From Candidatus Cloacimonas sp. 4484_140 (GTDB lineage: Bacteria > Cloacimonadota > Cloacimonadia > JGIOTU-2): a stretch of 8,143 nucleotides of DNA. Position numbers and translations under genes: made by a program. The stretch is taken from the NCBI GenBank assembly GCA_002049945.1, contig MVCT01000041.1, positions 1-8,143 on the forward strand, written 5' to 3'. The notes under the pieces were generated by a model that was not told the origin of the DNA, made no database searches, and saw nothing but the letters and a program-made list of their open reading frames with translations. Each line of letters begins with the position of its first letter. The stretch's first letter is position 1. Positions 5,982 through 8,143 of the stretch are shown here, one piece after another.

Positions 5982-6097
5982 ACTACGAAAAATCACGAAA
6001 AAAATTGAGATAAATCTTTATTAAAAATAATTTACTTTATCTATAAATGACGGTTTTAATTATAAATAATTTTTACGCCTTTCGTGACTTTCGTAGT
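5982..6097. repeat. Imperfect long inverted repeat flanking an AT-rich core, intergenic
   Basis: The left arm ACTACGAAAAATCACGAAA (5982-6000) and the reverse complement of the right arm, ACTACGAAAGTCACGAAA (6080-6097), agree except for one extra base and one substitution in the middle: nine bases pair, then a bulge, then eight. The core of about 80 bases is almost all A/T and has no reading frame of note. It fills the space between the hsp20 terminator and the glutaredoxin ribosome binding site. It may be a dispersed extragenic repeat or a MITE-like remnant, or a leader structure; copy number elsewhere cannot be judged from here. Confidence 0.55.
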
Positions 6098-6146
6098 TCA
6101 TAATATTTTTATAATCTCATTTTTTCATGTCAAATTTTCTGCTGAT

Positions 6147-6181
6147 AAAAAAAGCCCGTCCACACATAACGAACGGGCTTT
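6147..6181 (-). terminator. Intrinsic (rho-independent) terminator of the hsp20 gene
   Basis: On the minus strand AAAGCCCGT (complement of 6173-6181) pairs with ACGGGCTTT (complement of 6151-6159) and is followed directly by a seven-T run. It lies 14 bases after the hsp20 stop codon. It separates the heat-shock gene from the glutaredoxin-led run, which therefore probably has its own promoter between 5968 and 6146. Confidence 0.92.
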
Positions 6182-6195
6182 GGAGTACCAGGACT

Positions 6196-6609
6196 TTATG
6201 AGACTTCAATCTTTTTCTTCTTTTCGATCTCCTTGGTTTTCGGGAAAGTAACTTTTAGCACGCCATCTTTATAGGTCGCCTTGAGGTCTTTTTCCTTAAT
6301 TCCATCAGGAATGGTAAAAGATCGGGAGAACTCACCGTATGAACGCTCACAGCGGTAGTAATTTTCTTCCTTCACTTCACTGTCTTTTTGAATTTTCCCG
6401 GAAACAGTAAGATTGTTCCCTTCAAGTTCAATATTAATATCCTTTTTATCCAAGCCGGGAAGTTCAAAATCGATTGTGACCATACCATCTTTTTCATAAA
6501 TATCAACAGGCATTCTGAAATTGGTGTCCTGGAAACTGGGCATGAATTCACTGTTCCTAAAGAAAGAATCAAGCATATTTCTGAAGGGTTGATATCTGAT
6601 AATAGCCAT
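6196..6609 (-). CDS. Small heat-shock protein, Hsp20/alpha-crystallin family
   Basis: A 137-residue ATP-independent holdase chaperone that binds unfolding proteins in the cytoplasm. The alpha-crystallin domain spans about residues 33-124, with 'FELPGLDKKDI' (48-58), 'LTVSG' (67-71) and the family signature 'ATYKDGVLKVTFPK' (111-124). The C-terminal I-E-V (134-136) matches the I-x-I/V motif that docks neighbouring subunits in the oligomer. The start is supported by a near-perfect AAAGGAGGT (complement of 6615-6623). A promoter and a CIRCE element lie upstream and a terminator directly downstream, so this is a single-gene transcript under probable HrcA control. Confidence 0.96.
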   Translation of the reverse strand: MAIIRYQPFRNMLDSFFRNSEFMPSFQDTNFRMPVDIYEKDGMVTIDFELPGLDKKDINIELEGNNLTVSGKIQKDSEVKEENYYRCERSYGEFSRSFTIPDGIKEKDLKATYKDGVLKVTFPKTKEIEKKKKIEVS

Positions 6610-6668
6610 CTTAAACCTCCTTTCATTTTTTTGGTTTCACGTCTATTATCTTAAACGATTTAAAAAAT

Positions 6669-6696
6669 AATATAATGCGCAAAAACAGAATGTCAA
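6669..6696 (-). promoter_or_regulatory. Sigma70-type promoter of hsp20
   Basis: On the minus strand TTGACA (complement of 6691-6696) and TATATT (complement of 6669-6674) are 16 bases apart. Transcription would begin near 6661, giving a leader of about 50 bases before the hsp20 start codon. Confidence 0.7.
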
Positions 6697-6703
6697 ATTA
6701 AAA

Positions 6704-6730
6704 TCAGCACTCTTGTTTTGAGAGTGCTAA
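6704..6730. promoter_or_regulatory. CIRCE element (HrcA operator)
   Basis: The half-sites TCAGCACTC (6704-6712) and GAGTGCTAA (6722-6730) are separated by exactly nine bases, matching the CIRCE consensus (TTAGCACTC, nine bases, GAGTGCTAA) at 17 of 18 positions. HrcA binds this sequence and represses chaperone genes until heat shock. Here it lies seven bases upstream of the -35 box of the hsp20 promoter rather than over or downstream of it. Confidence 0.93.
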
Positions 6731-6813
6731 TGGCTTACAAATACTCCTATTTTGCTTTATTTAAGTGAGTTATGGAATATTAATTGTTTTGTTTTTTGTA
6801 AATAAGAAAAATG

Positions 6814-7248
6814 TTATAAATTTTCGTAGATATCTTCGACCACTGTTTTCTTCTCTTTGAAAACTATTTTTTCATTGGTAAAGAAGTTTATAAAACCAGA
6901 GAAGAACAGTGCTATCAAATTACATATCAAAACCTCGAAATGAAATATTTGCTGTATTACATTGAGCAGGATTAGCTTCACGGCAAAAGAGAATAATACT
7001 GCGACATTGTATTTGGGTATTCGCCGAAAAAAGTCTTTAAAATTATTGAGCACTCTGTGATTCCATATCCAGAAATAGATGATCACGTAGCCCACGAGTA
7101 TGGCGATCTCGAAGGAAATTGAAGGCGCTAATACATATTTTGCGAAATAAGTCGTGAATGCATAGGTAGTAAGATACCACAGAACAGCTGTGTCCACTGC
7201 TGTCCCGATCAAACCTCTGACAGTAAATTTAATAAAACGTTTAAACAT
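6814..7248 (-). CDS. GtrA-family membrane protein (four predicted transmembrane helices)
   Basis: A 144-residue integral membrane protein of the GtrA family, whose members are thought to help move lipid-linked sugars (such as undecaprenyl-phosphate-glucose) across the membrane or to accompany glycosyltransferases. Four hydrophobic stretches are visible at about 12-31, 40-61, 79-99 and 105-124. After helix 2 'FWIWNHRVLNNF' and after helix 4 'NFFTNEKIVF' match the two repeated family signatures. The frame extends upstream to a TTG at 7350, but the ATG at 7248 gives normal family length and begins with the usual 'FIKFTVRGLIGT' region; its ribosome binding site is weak. No glycosyltransferase partner is in the window. 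The next gene on the strand is hsp20, with its own promoter, so they need not be co-transcribed. No terminator is seen after the stop. Confidence 0.85.
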   Translation of the reverse strand: MFKRFIKFTVRGLIGTAVDTAVLWYLTTYAFTTYFAKYVLAPSISFEIAILVGYVIIYFWIWNHRVLNNFKDFFRRIPKYNVAVLFSFAVKLILLNVIQQIFHFEVLICNLIALFFSGFINFFTNEKIVFKEKKTVVEDIYENL

Positions 7249-7433
7249 ACTCGGTTTTAAATATTTTTTTTTCACACGACTCGACAATCTATTTATTCTG
7301 ATGAATAATTTCAGTATGCAAGAAATTGGAAAGGAGTTTTTTAAAAGCAAGTTTTTTATTCGATAAGAGGATTGACAAAAAAATCACAGTAAAGAATTTC
7401 CATCAAAATAAAAAAACTATACGAGGTTCTTGA

Positions 7434-8143
7434 ATGAAAAAAGCAATTTTTATTATAACTTTTTCACTTTGTCTGAATGGTGCACTTTTTGCAAATTCCA
7501 CCAGCAATACCTATATACATTATGCTGAAATTCCACATGCAGAACGATGGCAGGAAGAACACCCGGGCGAACTTCCGATCTGGCTCACCGAAGAAGAAAA
7601 ACTACATCTTGATGAGATCGGTAAGGATTTCCTCCATACTCTCGAACCTCCAGCGCCTGTCCGCCAACCTGCAGAATTCGATCCGATGCAGGGAGTGCTC
7701 ATTCGCTATCCCCTCGGCATCTCAACTGCGATCATTGCAGAAATGGCTGAAGATGTAATTGTCTATTGCGTGGTCTCATCATACAGTCAAACCGCTGCAT
7801 ATAACACTCTTAATAACGGTGGGGTGAATATGGACAATGTAGAATTTCTTATAGCTGATACCGATACATATTGGATCCGAGATTATGGTCCATGGTTTAT
7901 TTTTAACGGCAATAATGAGCCGGGAATTACAGATTTCATTTATAATCGTCCTCGCCCCGACGATAATGCAATTCCATCTTTCTGCGCTACATATTTCGGA
8001 ATCAATTTATATAGTATGGGACTGACAGCAACCGGTGGTAACTATATGACTGATGGTCACGGCATTTCAGTTTCCACAGATCTTATCTGGGATGAAAATC
8101 TTGGTTTAACTCATGATGAGATCGATACTCTCGTCGAAGATTA
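7434..8143 (+). CDS. Secreted peptidylarginine/agmatine deiminase-family protein (N-terminal 236 residues; runs off the right edge)
   Basis: The frame opens at ATG 7434 with GAGG (7423-7426) seven bases upstream and stays open to the window end. Residues 1-20 look like a signal peptide (KK, then 'AIFIITFSLCLNGALFA', likely cut after A20), so the protein is exported. The rest matches the Porphyromonas-type peptidylarginine deiminase family (PAD_porph): 'GVLIRYPLG' (87-95), 'TDTYWIRDYGPW' (143-154) with the expected catalytic aspartate D144, 'YNRPRP' (170-175) and 'TGGNYMTDGHG' (200-210). Family enzymes hydrolyse guanidinium groups of arginine or agmatine, releasing ammonia. The catalytic His, second Asp and Cys lie beyond the window, so activity cannot be confirmed. 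It is the only plus-strand gene and diverges from the GtrA gene. Confidence 0.88.
   Translation, partial: MKKAIFIITFSLCLNGALFANSTSNTYIHYAEIPHAERWQEEHPGELPIWLTEEEKLHLDEIGKDFLHTLEPPAPVRQPAEFDPMQGVLIRYPLGISTAIIAEMAEDVIVYCVVSSYSQTAAYNTLNNGGVNMDNVEFLIADTDTYWIRDYGPWFIFNGNNEPGITDFIYNRPRPDDNAIPSFCATYFGINLYSMGLTATGGNYMTDGHGISVSTDLIWDENLGLTHDEIDTLVED

Noticed and set aside
7372..7400. TTGACA at 7372-7377 as a plus-strand promoter for the deiminase-family gene
   Set aside because: The -35 match is perfect, but no acceptable -10 box lies 15-19 bases downstream (the region reads AAGAATTTC), so I do not call a promoter.
7477..7758. Plus-strand frame of 93 codons and a minus frame of 60 codons near the right edge
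   Set aside because: Both overlap the well-supported deiminase-family frame that opens at 7434 and continues past the window end.
1..8143. tRNA or rRNA genes, CRISPR arrays, transposase genes
   Set aside because: No cloverleaf-like or rRNA-like sequence, no regularly spaced repeats and no transposase motif were found on reading both strands.

Overview
The window is AT-rich and gene-dense and looks like an anaerobic, Gram-negative-type bacterium. The support is an oxygen-independent redox operon (a YgfK-type multi-cofactor reductase with many Fe-S cysteines), a thioredoxin/glutaredoxin set, a CIRCE heat-shock operator and an exported arginine-deiminase-like protein most like those of Bacteroidetes-type organisms. 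The lineage (for example Cloacimonadota or another member of the FCB side) is a guess from overall flavour and is not proved by any marker gene here.

Layout. Everything from 1 to 7248 is encoded on the minus strand, so transcription reads right to left. From the right: a GtrA-family membrane protein (6814-7248); then a CIRCE operator, a good sigma70-type promoter and a small heat-shock protein of the Hsp20 family, closed by a strong intrinsic terminator (6147-6181). After an intergenic inverted repeat comes a redox run: YruB-type glutaredoxin (5700-5957), thioredoxin reductase (4753-5682), thioredoxin with a CMPC active site (4417-4734), a stand-alone xanthine-dehydrogenase-type 2Fe-2S protein (3873-4343), YgfK (785-3859), a small four-cysteine protein (542-730), and the N-terminal third of a carbamoyltransferase of the acetylornithine-transcarbamylase/YgeW type that leaves the window at base 1. 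On the plus strand, 7434-8143 is the N-terminal part of a secreted peptidylarginine/agmatine-deiminase-family protein that leaves the window at the right edge.

How the parts may work together. YgfK, an XDH-type 2Fe-2S protein and a carbamoyltransferase are the kind of set found in the E. coli yge/ygf/xdh region and in anaerobic purine (urate) degradation clusters of gut bacteria. I infer that the left two thirds of the window is part of such a reductive heterocycle-catabolism locus, in which YgfK would reduce a purine-derived ring (or selenate, its genetic label in E. coli) and the transcarbamylase would recover carbamoyl phosphate from a ureido intermediate. The unusual part is the physical link to a complete small thiol-redox system just upstream. 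Two well-formed hairpins without U-tracts lie between genes of this run. The molybdenum and FAD subunits expected with the 2Fe-2S protein are not in the window; the untested prediction is that they, and other purine-catabolism genes, lie to the left of base 1 or elsewhere in the genome.
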